This document shows, piece after piece, positions 10,381-18,386 of a DNA stretch of 21,059 nt (positions are counted from its first letter, which is position 1; each line of letters opens with the position of its first letter). Made by a program: the position numbers and the translations under genes. This stretch comes from Paulinella micropora (Eukaryota > Cercozoa > Imbricatea > Euglyphida), in NCBI GenBank assembly GCA_009731375.1, contig BJOX01000242.1:461849-482907 (forward strand), written 5' to 3'. A model generated the notes under the pieces. That model did not search any database. It saw only the letters and a list, made by a program, of their open reading frames with translations, and was not told where the DNA came from.

Positions 10381-10574
10381 CTCACTGAATCAAGGTATAC
10401 CTTGCCTTACCAAAGTATACCTTGCCCTACCAAGGTATACCTTGAATCACAGTATGAGCCGAAGGCAATGTACAAAACATTCTAACAGGGCTTAGCGCAA
10501 GATAATTAATACTAACATAATTATGCCCGGCGGAAGATGAACAGGGCATAGCGCAAGATAATTAATACTAACAT
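10381..10574. repeat. segmental duplication block B, copy 1
   Basis: Starts CTCACTGAATCAAGGTATAC and carries three palindrome units, then a 53-bp-period direct repeat of CAGGGCWTAGCGCAAGATAA with TTAATACTAACATA. The second copy is at 11143-11182 plus 11552-11706. No coding capacity. Confidence 0.85.
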
Positions 10575-10699
10575 ATGTCCAATTACCCTTTTGAAAAGAA
10601 ATGTAGCTCAACACCTGTGTTCTCACTTCCGGACTTTATTACAACATGAAAAAACAATCGAAAATTTCCTCAACATTGAAAGGAAACATATGTGTCTCA

Positions 10700-10758
<59 letters not shown>
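10575..10758. other. spacer and (TC)n between duplication copies
   Basis: About 125 bp of unique AT-rich sequence with no supported gene, followed by a CT run (about 10704-10758). Confidence 0.6.
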
Positions 10759-10762
<4 letters not shown>

Positions 10763-11066
10763 TCACGACAACGTATGCTTGAGTGCCTGTCCAACGTGGC
10801 ACTGATTAAGTACGGGCCCTAATCTTTGTGATGGTTGGTGTACCCATTGCAAAACTACGTGCTCGGAACCGCTTTGCAGACGTTGGAATGAACATCTTTT
10901 GATGTATATTCTTGTACATGTCCCGAGTTCGCTCCGTGACATGGAAGGCGCATGCACAAAGGTTTGTTCTAGGGTTTTGCGATAAACGCATATGAGAGGA
11001 TTGGCTTTTTATTTGCTTGCATGTTTTCCTTTTTTTACTTACTACATTATGCATCATTTATATGTA
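10759..11066. repeat. segmental duplication block A, copy 2
   Basis: 308 bp copy of 9736-10043 with scattered substitutions. It is followed by (TC)n of a different length from copy 1. Confidence 0.85.
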
Positions 11067-11072
11067 CTCTCA

Positions 11073-11142
<70 letters not shown>

Positions 11143-11145
<3 letters not shown>

Positions 11146-11210
11146 ACTGAATCAAGGTATACCTTGCCTTACCAAGGTATACACCTAGGCGCCTGCAGTG
11201 GCATGGTACA

Positions 11211-11262
<52 letters not shown>

Positions 11263-11293
11263 AGAGAGGAGAGGAAGAGAGGAAGAGAGAGAG

Positions 11294-11350
<57 letters not shown>

Positions 11351-11706
11351 CAGACAGAGAGGAGAAAGAGAGAGAGTGTGTGATTGCATTACCTTACTCC
11401 TCATGCTATGAATCCTGCATCTGCTGCGTAAGTCCGTCGCCCACAGCGTCGATGTATCTATCTATCTATCTATCTATATATCTATTTATCTATCTATCTA
11501 TCTACCTAACTACCTACCTACCTACTTATCTGTGTGGTATTCTTTCAGCAAATACCTTGCCCTACCAAGGTATACCTTGAATCACAGTATGCCGAAGGCA
11601 ATCCACAAAACATTCTAACAGGGCTTAGCGCAAGATAATTAATACTAACATAATTATTTCCGGCGGAAGATGAACAGGGCATAGCCCAAGATAATTAATA
11701 CTAACA
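11143..11706. repeat. segmental duplication block B, copy 2, interrupted
   Basis: Matches 10381-10574 at 11143-11182 and again at 11552-11706. The break falls in the centre of a GGTATACC palindrome, and ATAC is present on both sides of the inserted segment. Confidence 0.8.
11183..11551. mobile_element. 369-bp insertion inside a palindrome core, rich in microsatellites
   Basis: Comparison with the uninterrupted copy defines the ends. The insert begins ACCTAGGCGCCTGCAG and ends TTCTTTCAGCAA, with ATAC on both flanks as a possible 4-bp target duplication. It contains (GT)n, (GA)n and (TCTA)n around a short unique centre (about 11380-11450). No terminal inverted repeats or coding frame are seen, so its mechanism is unknown. 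Confidence 0.5.
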
Positions 11707-11725
11707 GCCAACGACAATCCTGTAA

Positions 11726-11793
11726 GAGAAAAACCTAGTGGCTAGGTTGAGGAGAAAAACCTAGCCAGAACATCTTTTTCTCCTCAACCTAGC
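11726..11793. other. strong hairpin with 19-bp perfect stem
   Basis: 11741-11759 (GCTAGGTTGAGGAGAAAAA) is exactly reverse-complementary to 11775-11793, with a 15-nt loop. A 13-bp direct repeat GAGAAAAACCTAG occurs at 11726 and 11752, so an alternative pairing is possible. Could be a MITE remnant or a structured RNA. Confidence 0.7.
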
Positions 11794-11837
11794 TCTACTG
11801 TACCACGGCGCTGCTGCTTAACACCAACATAATTATT

Positions 11838-11953
11838 TCCTCCCCTTCTTCTTCTTCTTCTTCATCTTCTTCTTCTTCTTCTTCTTTTTCTTCTCCTTCT
11901 TCTTCTTCCTCTTCTTCTTCCAGCACCTGTATTCTGTCTGCAATGTACGCTTC

Positions 11954-12047
<94 letters not shown>

Positions 12048-12060
12048 CCTACCTATCTAC

Positions 12061-12114
<54 letters not shown>

Positions 12115-12115
12115 A
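11838..12115. repeat. (CTT)n and (TCTA)n microsatellites
   Basis: CTT-rich run to about 11922, a short unique piece, then TCTA repeats (about 11951-12110) with a few CTAC units. The TCTA run ends at the junction TTTCTATGTATGTCACCTTG, which is shared with 17350-17375. Confidence 0.95.
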
Positions 12116-12120
12116 TGTAT

Positions 12121-12235
12121 GTCACCTTGATATTTCACGGTATACCTTGCAATATCAAGGTATACCTTGATAGTGCAAGGTATACCTTGACTAGTTCAAG
12201 GTATACCTTGAATAGTTCAAGGTATACCTTGACTA
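12121..12235. repeat. palindrome array, 20-21 bp period
   Basis: Five consecutive units of CAAGGTATACCTTGA plus 4-6 bp spacers such as CTAGTT or TAGTG; the first unit is imperfect (CACGGTATACC). It sits between (TCTA)n and the splice acceptor of the 12278 exon, so probably inside an intron. Confidence 0.9.
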
Positions 12236-12277
12236 TTTCTCTCTGTCTCTCTCTCTCCTCTCTCTCTCTCTCAACAG

Positions 12278-12813
12278 GGCGGATGATGATAGATGTCAGC
12301 GACGATAGTGACTCCGATGACGACAGTGTTCAAATCACCAAAGTGGTGATGAAAAAAGCACCCAAGGAAGTAAAAGCCGAAATAAGAGCTGGCGATGTCA
12401 TAAGGTATTGGAAGCCCTTCCTGCGTGTTGGAAAGGGTGGTGAAATGCTTACAAGTCAGGTGATGAAAGTAGATCCTGAAAATAAAACTTTTCCGCTGTC
12501 TGTTCGAACTTTGGGTTTTAAACCCCCTCTTATGTTTGACGATTATGTAGCAGTGCTGAATAGGCCAGGAGATGTATGGAAGGAGATTTCGGAGTACCAT
12601 TTGGTGAAGGGCCGCATATCTCTTCGGAAGGCGAACGCGGACTTGGAACTCCTTAACTCTAAAACTCTTGTGGGAACGCTACTGCGGCATTTGAGGAACG
12701 AATGCGCGGAAGAAATCATTGCCCTACAAGAATTAGCTAAGAAGACGGGAAGAGAAACATTTGATACCTTGGCTAAAAACTGTGGTTGGGAGTTTACTCA
12801 TAACCAATTTTGA
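12278..12813 (+). CDS. uncharacterised acidic-N-terminus protein, terminal exon
   Basis: A textbook acceptor (pyrimidine tract then TCAACAG) precedes 12278. The frame holds two Met codons at 12283 and 12286 and ends at TGA 12811-12813, giving 176 residues from the first Met. The N-terminus is MMIDVSDDSDSDDDS, a hydrophobic-plus-acidic pattern resembling SUMO-interacting motifs, followed by a mixed, globular-looking domain (GDVIRYWKPF, KVDPENKTFPLSVRTLGF, VAVLNRPGDVW) and a helical C-terminus (TLVGTLLRHLRNECAEEIIALQELAKK). No signal peptide or membrane segment is seen. The frame has no in-frame TAA, TAG or frameshift, unlike the transposon genes nearby. Because the exon starts with two phase bases, an upstream exon may add N-terminal sequence, or the acceptor may lie in a 5' UTR. 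The family is not recognised. Confidence 0.75.
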
Positions 12814-13194
12814 ATTTTGACCTGGCGAAGCTCGGATAAGATTGTTCAGGTGATCCTGGTGGCATCCTTACCAGACAGTTGACTCAGAGACATTATCGCG
12901 CTGCATGCATACGGTGGTCGGGTCGGACAGGTAGCCACTGGCCAAGATCACCTGGTAGCAAAGACGTGGTTGGTCGGACCGTGGCAGGTAGCAAAGACCT
13001 ACGGCCTTGCGGCTCTGGAATCATTTTTTAGACTTATAAATCTTACTTTTTTTACGCAAGCACTGTCTTAACAGAATACTTGCCACTTGTACAACTAAGT
13101 GGAAAGCAGAACAGATAAAATGTAAAAGGTAGCAAGATTGCGTTACCTTGACTATTCACATCAAACCTTCAAGTGCCGCAATAATACCTTGAAT
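12814..13194. other. 3' flank without a recognised gene
   Basis: Probably 3' UTR and flank of the preceding exon. Contains a direct repeat GGTAGCAAAGAC (about 12953 and 12987) within a local GGTCGG-rich stretch. No canonical AATAAA is seen close to the TGA. Confidence 0.4.
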
Positions 13195-13275
13195 TCGTAA
13201 GGTATACCTTGAATTTATAAGGTATACCTTGAATTTGTAAGGTATACCTTGAATTCATAAGGTATACCTTGGCCC
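13195..13275. repeat. tandem palindrome array, exact 20-bp period
   Basis: Four units of AAGGTATACCTTGAATTYRT follow each other head to tail at exactly 20 bp, with only the YR positions varying. Decayed single units lie at about 13188 and 13285-13325. Confidence 0.9.
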
Positions 13276-13524
13276 CCGTTGAACTCATACCTTGAATTCC
13301 TAGGGCCCGGGAGGCATACCTTGCTGTGACGGTAAGGGATCAGGTGACTGATCATGGTAATTACGTACATCACTTTCACAGTTCGGCAATTATTAATATC
13401 AAAAAAATGTTACCGGAGCTTATCAAAAAACTTCTAAACAAAATTTTGGCTGGTACATTACTAGTGACTACTACCGGGTGACTGAAGTTGATATATAGTG
13501 TAACATATAATTTGTAGGAAAAAC

Positions 13525-13614
<90 letters not shown>

Positions 13615-13618
13615 CGAT
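13276..13618. other. transposase 3' flank with (ATT)n
   Basis: Mixed sequence, then about 85 bp of ATT repeat (13527-13612) just beyond the transposase stop. The minus strand is open here as poly-Asn plus a hydrophobic, AT-rich tail ending at TGA 13376-13378. This is best read as 3' UTR, but it would be an extension if TAA 13619-13621 were read through. Confidence 0.5.
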
Positions 13619-15124
13619 TTAGTCATCTGTATCTTCGTCCAACTCTACAACTTCTTCATTTTCTTCTTCTTGTTGTTCTTGTTGTGCTTCCTCATTTTCA
13701 TCCAAATCTATAATTTTTTCCTCTTGTTCCTGTTCTTGTTCTTGTTCCTGTTCTTGTTCTTGCCTGTGATCTTGTTCTTGATCCTCTTCTTGATCTTGTT
13801 CTTGTCCTTCTTGTTCTTCTTCTTGTTCTTCTTCTCCTTGTTCTTCTTCTTCTTCTTCTTCTTCTTCTTCTTCTTCTTCTTCTTCTTCTTCTTCTTCTTC
13901 TTCTTCTTCGTCTTCTTCTTCTCCTCCTCCTCCTCCTCCTCCTTCTTCTTCTTCTTCTTCTTCTTCTTCTTCTTCTTCTTCTTCTTCTTCTTCTTCTTCG
14001 TCTTCTTCTTCGTCTTCTTCTTCTTCTTCTTCTTGTTCTTCTTCTTGTTCTTCTTCTTGTTCTTCTTCTTGTTCTTCTTCTTGTTCTTCTTCTTGTTCTT
14101 CTTCTTGTTCTTCTTCTTGTTCTTCTTCTTGTTCTTGTTGTTGTTGTTATTCTTCGTCTTCTTCGTCTTCTTCTTCTTCTTCTTCTTCTTCTTCTTCTTC
14201 TTCTCCTTCTTCTTCTTCTTCTTCTTCTTCTTCTTCTTCTTCTTCTTCTTCTTCTTGTCGGTTCCTCCTGTTTTCAATTTCTTGCCTCAATTCATCTGGC
14301 AAGAAATCGTCAGTTATCAGCTCCATGAAGTAGAAAGAAGTGTCACTGCTCGGTTTAGGTGCCACGATGCACGGAATCTCCAGGAAGCTAATCGGCAAAA
14401 AAGTCAGAGACGGTTGGGCAGGTCTCATGTGACACAACCACAGCTGCTGGTCATGCGCACGCGCACGCAAGACTTCAACTCTGGCCAGATCCCAGCTGTG
14501 CAACTGGTATGTGACACGTGCATACCATTGTACGCTTGCACCATACCTCCCAGCGGTAGTCACTCCCCATGCACGTTCATTAAAAGTACCACATACGTTC
14601 TCACGTGTCAAAAAGCACGTACCACCCCCGAAGCGTTCAGTCCTCGAACTGCTGGCCATGCACCTCATCGTGTAGCCCTTGCATGTCATATGTCGTGCCA
14701 GTTCAATGTTCTCGTACGTCAACTGTGGTGGTGCCGGCAGCCCTGCACCCCCTTGTAATACTCTCCAGCACGAGTTGAAAAAATCCTGCAAGTCGGTGAG
14801 ATGCCTACTAGTAGGGCGAGTGCGGAAACTCGAGGGCAAACTCAAACTCGGGTTTTCGTTCATGTGGGCTGCGTTAAAGCTGCCAGTGCGCCGACCTGTT
14901 ACAACACTACATTTTGACATCACGACTTGCGCTTCGATATCAGCTTGTGCCGCTCGTAAGCTTGGCAGTAATAGCGCTCCCGGAGCAACGGTCCAACGCT
15001 TCATAAATGTGTGCTCCATGTTCCTTAGAGTCTTGACTTGCTTCTTGAGTTCCCCTCCCTCACATTCCAAACCAAATTCCTGCACTTCTGGTAAGGGTCC
15101 CCAGTCCCGGAAATGCAGAAGTAC
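13619..15124 (-). CDS. Tnp2-type transposase, C-terminal exon with acidic tail
   Basis: The first 45 codons (LLHFRDWGPLPEVQEFGLEC, then GGELKKQVKTLRNMEHTFMK) fit the DUF4218 type of segment that follows the Tnp2 domain in CACTA-like proteins. A later stretch (GRYGASVQWYARVTYQL to SFYFMELITDDFLPDEL) resembles the usual C-terminal beta-rich part. After RQEIENRRNRQ the frame enters a Glu/Gln tract from (TTC)n. It meets TAA at 14147-14149 but stays open in the same frame for about 175 more acidic codons. These end in irregular, non-repetitive sequence (KIIDLDENEEAQQEQQ, then VVELDEDTDD) at TAA 13619-13621. That orderly end suggests the tail was translated and that TAA 14147 is a later mutation or is read as glutamine. 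The acceptor is probably TGTTGTAAG at 15125, phase 0. Confidence 0.65.
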
Positions 15125-15285
15125 CTTACAACAAAACTACCACCTATGCATAATCATACATATCATCTCTCTCTGTCTCTCTCTGAGAGTCTCTCTCTCT
15201 TTCTCTCTCTCTCTCTATGTCAAGGTATGCCTTGCCCGTCCAGGGTATACCTTGAAAAATCAGGATATTCCTTGCAGAAAACAAC
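15125..15285 (-). other. transposase intron with palindromes and (TC)n
   Basis: Lies between the D...MH exon and the DUF4218-like exon. Holds three palindrome variants (15220-15275) and CT/GA repeat (15165-15215). The donor is uncertain: ATT then GTTGTT at 15285, or AAG then GTATAC of a palindrome at 15250. Confidence 0.5.
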
Positions 15286-15887
15286 AATAGTGTATCTGTT
15301 GAACGATAAAGCCCCCAAGCCGTCCTCGACCCTGCATGGTAACGTCCGCCGCATGCATAGCTTGGCGAGTGCAAACATCTGCTTGATTGTTTTCTTTTGC
15401 GGTAAGGCAAGACCGGGTTGCATATCATCGAAGATCCAACTGCAGTACCTCATAAACAAATGAGCGCTGGCAGTATTGAGTTTGCCAAAATGTTTGTAAG
15501 GTGACCCAGTGCCGATTTGATCAGGAAGGGCCTTGATGCTCTTGAAACGTCTGCAAACCTCGTAACGACCTTTCTCGTCCAGCCCGAACGCTGTATACAG
15601 ATCGATGCAAGCTTGCACAGCAGCTGCTTGTGCTTTATGATCTTTCCTTTCAGATTCAATGGCTCGCAGGTAATCGCTCTGGCTCTTACCTCGTTTCTGC
15701 TCCCGCTCAACAAAAGGATGCAACGGTTGGATATGTACTGCCTTGAGCGTGCATGTAGGATGCCAACGTGTGGTTGTTTTGATTAGATGGTCAAACAGGT
15801 TGCCAATCAGGTGCATCAGACCCGGATATGTATCCTTTATCACATAATACAGGGGCACACCACTGAATGCGCCTGGATATTCGATCC
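15286..15887 (-). CDS. Tnp2-type transposase, middle exon (D...MH region)
   Basis: Starts after a clear acceptor (TTTATTTTGCAG) at 15888, joined in phase 1 to the preceding exon. Encodes about 200 residues beginning GIEYPGAFSGVPLYYVIKDT and YPGLMHLIGNLFDHLIK. This fits the Tnp2-family segment where an Asp precedes a conserved Met-His and a hydrophobic helix. Further on, FKSIKALPDQIGTGSPYKHF and a following GKLNTASAHLFMRYCSWIF fit the segment that precedes the DUF4218-like part. The frame is free of stops. The 3' boundary is uncertain by about 35 bp. Confidence 0.75.
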
Positions 15888-16135
15888 CTGCAAAATAAAC
15901 ATGCACTGCCTCTGAAAAGCCAGAAAATAAATTATGAGGGGCATAAAAAGGTAAGCAGGCATACCTTGAAAATGTAAAATATACCTTGAATAAGGCCGAG
16001 GTATATCTTGAAAATGCAAGGTATACCTTGGAAATACAAGGTATACCTGAACAAGGCAGAGGGATACCTTGAAAATGAAAGGTATACCTTGGAAATACAA
16101 GGTATACCCGGAGGAAGCCCATGGCATACCAAAAA

Positions 16136-16210
<75 letters not shown>

Positions 16211-16274
16211 GTATTTAAAAAAAAAAACACACACACACACACACACACACACAGCAAGTTCACGTACTGTATAC
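15888..16274 (-). other. transposase intron (387 bp) loaded with repeats
   Basis: The donor is G then GTATAC (16275/16274) and the acceptor is TTTTGCAG (15888); the joined phase is correct. It contains (AC)n 16226-16252, about twenty AAAT units (16132-16212) and the palindrome cluster 15959-16118. Unspliced, it reads as a spurious in-frame bridge of Phe/Ile/Tyr repeats. Confidence 0.75.
15959..16118. repeat. palindrome cluster inside transposase intron
   Basis: Seven or so GGTATACC units with spacers GAAAATG, GAAATA and ACAAGGC; a longer unit of about 60 bp (GATACCTTGAAAATGMAAGG, then TATACCTTGGAAATACAAGG) is repeated twice. Confidence 0.85.
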
Positions 16275-17136
16275 CGTAACTATGCGCCGCCTTTTGCCCT
16301 GGCAATTTGTCTGCATGCAAGTGCTGCACTCTCGCTGCCTGGCGTTCGTGCCATGTATGTGTCTTGATATCTGGTGGACGCTGCAGACAATGGTTGCCAT
16401 ATTGTGGGTTCCTCCGCATGGGATGTTCGGCAGATAGAAACACTCGGAAGTCAGGCGTAATATATCGATCCAGAAATTTCGTAAACTGCATTCTGCATGA
16501 AGGGCACGAATACTGTCCATTCCATATTGCACCAGAAATTTTCTTGACACCTTGGCCGTCACCTGCCACGCCCAGCAAAATGACTCTGCAAAGCCGCTCT
16601 TCACCGTGTTTGTCCACAGAAGGAAACGGATTAGCGAGGGATTCTAATTGGGCGCGAAGCGGGGTCATGCTAGTACGCAGATCCGGTGGGAGGACGGGAC
16701 CTCCTATGATGCATCCTATCCACCGTTGCAATTTCCGCTGCAACTTGTCGGGGGCAGCAAGGTTCCTGATCGTGTTAAGCCATACCGGATGGTTTGCACC
16801 AAACTTACCAAGTGTCAGAGGCAGTCCATCAGTACCAACTATGATCGGAACGGTGACGACTCCTGCAGGGGAAGTGGTGATTACCTTTTGCCTGTAACGG
16901 GGTGAACACTTGATGCAACAGTAACTAGCGGCTCCCACAGAGTCGTCGGCATGTTGCTCCACGTCCCAGTGGATGTCGTCCCATCCTACGGTGCCCACAA
17001 ATGCTTGGACTTGGAGTTCCAGGGTTGCAACACATACACGTTCCCTGCGCAATGGATGCCCTTGTTTGCAATCCCCTGACGCCTCCACGAATGGAGTGAG
17101 GCTGCAATCACGGAAGCACCCAATCCAGGCACACAC
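16275..17136 (-). CDS. Tnp2-type transposase, catalytic-core exon
   Basis: About 287 residues. Residues 73-82 are CCIKCSPRYR, the CxxxC-x2-PRY zinc-type motif seen before Tnp2 domains. D103 lies in VGTDGLPL and D193 in LLGVAGDGQG, candidate acidic catalytic residues. NLAAPDKLQRKLQRWIGCI and GGPVLPPDLRT correspond to the NLPP...R and GPxxPxD landmarks. CPSC at 211-214 follows WNGQYS, as in the family's N.kyGC..C motif. The exon ends AAHSYG and joins GIEYPG. The 5' boundary is unclear: a TGA lies directly upstream at 17137-17139, so the exon begins after an acceptor such as TCTGTGAG or after a frame disruption. The first 35 residues hold four Cys and two His, possibly a second zinc site. Confidence 0.8.
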
Positions 17137-17146
17137 TCACAGATAT

Positions 17147-17222
17147 ACTTTGTCTTGCTTGCGTACATAACAACACAGACCGTATGTACGTGACCACCTC
17201 TGGCCGCGAGGTCATGACCAAG

Positions 17223-17223
<1 letters not shown>
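17147..17223. repeat. 77-bp direct repeat, left copy
   Basis: Differs from 17614-17690 at three positions. The two copies bracket the (CTAT)n and palindrome cassette. They contain transposase coding sequence (minus strand [13 protein letters not shown]). Confidence 0.9.
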
Positions 17224-17309
<86 letters not shown>

Positions 17310-17613
17310 CCTATCTACCTATCTATCTATCTATCTGTCTGTCTATGTTTCTATCTTTCTATGTACGTCACCTTGATATTTCAAGGTATACCTTGGAATA
17401 TCAGGGCATACCTTGGTATTTCAAGGTATACCTTGGAATGTCAGGGCATACCTTGATATTTCAAGGTATACCCTGACTAGTTCAAGGTATAACTTGGCTA
17501 TTTCATGGTATACCCTTACTATTGCAAGGCATACCTTGGATATGTAAGGTAAATATTGAAAGGCTAAGTCCTTGCATGTCTATTTCTTCGGATGCTTGCA
17601 TACATAACAACAC
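17224..17613. repeat. (CTAT)n plus palindrome cassette inserted in the transposase gene
   Basis: About 120 bp of CTAT repeat, the junction CTATGTACGTCACCTTGATA, then eight or so palindrome variants (17380-17560) alternating intact units with CAGGGCATACCTTG forms. Flanked by the 77-bp direct repeat. A smaller 30-bp tandem duplication (CTTGCATACATAACAACAC, about 17595 and 17625) overlaps its right edge. Confidence 0.85.
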
Positions 17614-17690
17614 ACTTTGTCTTGCTTGCATACATAACAACACGGACCGTATGTACGTGACCACCTCTGGCCGCGAGGTCATTACCAAGC
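17614..17690. repeat. 77-bp direct repeat, right copy
   Basis: See the left copy at 17147-17223. This copy is continuous with the transposase N-terminal helical region and is probably the original; the other is joined to the catalytic-core exon. Confidence 0.9.
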
Positions 17691-18222
17691 CATGCAGTCG
17701 CTTCCAGGTGGCGGCTTGTTCGTGGGATGTTACTAGCTCTGTCAGCAAGGTCATTATGGCGTCCATCGCCTTGTACGACACTCGATGGACATGCATCAAG
17801 TGTAACAAACAAATTGCAATATGAGCCACCGTAAGCTGGTTCACCTATGGGCCCGGCCCTGTAACAAAGGGTTCACTAAGGATAGTGTCCACAGCAGCTA
17901 ACGTCCTGGCCCGTTTTCCGCGTCCGTGCTATGCTTCATCTTCGGGATCGGAGCCCGAGGATTCTGGCATGCTGTCCTGACCACTCGTCTCGGGACTGCT
18001 ATCGTCTTCTTCCTCGACTTGTTCCTCGTCTTCTTCCTCGCCTTGTTCCTCGTCCTGTTCCTCTTCTATCCCTGCAGCTTCGCCTTCCTCGTGAGCGTCT
18101 GGCCCATCCAGGTCTTGGTCCCTCACGTTCTTCCAGCGCTTCCACGTCTTGGTCTCCCTCGCGTTGCTCTCCTGGGTTTCCTTGCTCTTCTTGCAATCCC
18201 TCGCTCTGCTCGACAAAGGCAT
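17614..18222 (-). CDS. Tnp2-type transposase, N-terminal acidic and helical region, two in-frame TAG
   Basis: From ATG 18222: a basic segment (CKKSKETQESNARETKTWKR), an acidic stretch of about 60 residues rich in Glu, Asp and Ser, then TAG 17929-17931. The same frame goes on for 27 codons (GRGKRARTLAAVDTILSEPF at its core), meets TAG 17845-17847, and goes on as VNQLTVAHIAICLLHLMHVH and RVSYKAMDAIMTLLTELV. The helical part, including the VDTILSEPF-type lead-in before the second TAG, resembles the N-terminal helical segment of Tnp2 proteins, so the frame seems contiguous across that TAG. The 3' end falls in the 77-bp repeat (to about 17625); the donor is not certain (AGAG then GTGGTC is one option). 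Confidence 0.6.
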
Positions 18223-18230
18223 GAACAAAT

Positions 18231-18386
18231 CAATGATTACGGAGAAGAAGAAAAGGTACAAGTAGCAGAGGAACAGGACGAGAACCAAAATGAGGAAAAA
18301 CTACTTGTACAAAAATCTTCGTTTTGGTTCTCGTCCTGTTCCTGGTCCTCTGCTACTCGTACCTGGTCTTCTTCTCCGTAATCATT
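18231..18386. repeat. inverted duplication within the transposase N-terminal region
   Basis: 18231-18292 and 18319-18386 are imperfect reverse complements of about 62-68 bp (a few substitutions and a 6-nt insertion in the right arm) around a 26-nt loop. Each arm, read in its own direction, encodes an acidic peptide of the form NDYGEE..QV.VAE.Q, so coding DNA was copied in inverted orientation. Confidence 0.85.

Noticed and set aside
9783-11057. Pair of similar 83-residue minus-strand proteins in blocks A and A'
   Set aside because: The copies differ at about 13 of 83 residues, mostly by replacement changes, so there is no sign of purifying selection. Treated as a non-coding repeat.
12121-12235. 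CRISPR-like array (regular short palindromic repeats)
   Set aside because: The repeats are fully self-complementary, the spacers are only 4-9 bp and similar to one another, and the context is eukaryotic with introns. No cas-like gene is present.
13670-14758. 362-codon plus-strand frame rich in Phe
   Set aside because: It is the antisense shadow of the (GAA)n acidic tail and DUF4218-like exon of the minus-strand transposase.
15125-15286. Dinoflagellate-type GA donor (AAG then GAATAT) for the second large transposase intron
   Set aside because: GT donors are available within 40 bp and the other supported introns are GT-AG, so a non-canonical donor is not needed.
15220-16266. Reading the 638-codon minus-strand frame as one uninterrupted protein
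   Set aside because: Its middle is (AAAT)n, (AC)n and palindromes; a canonical in-phase GT-AG intron removes this and restores the Tnp2 domain order.
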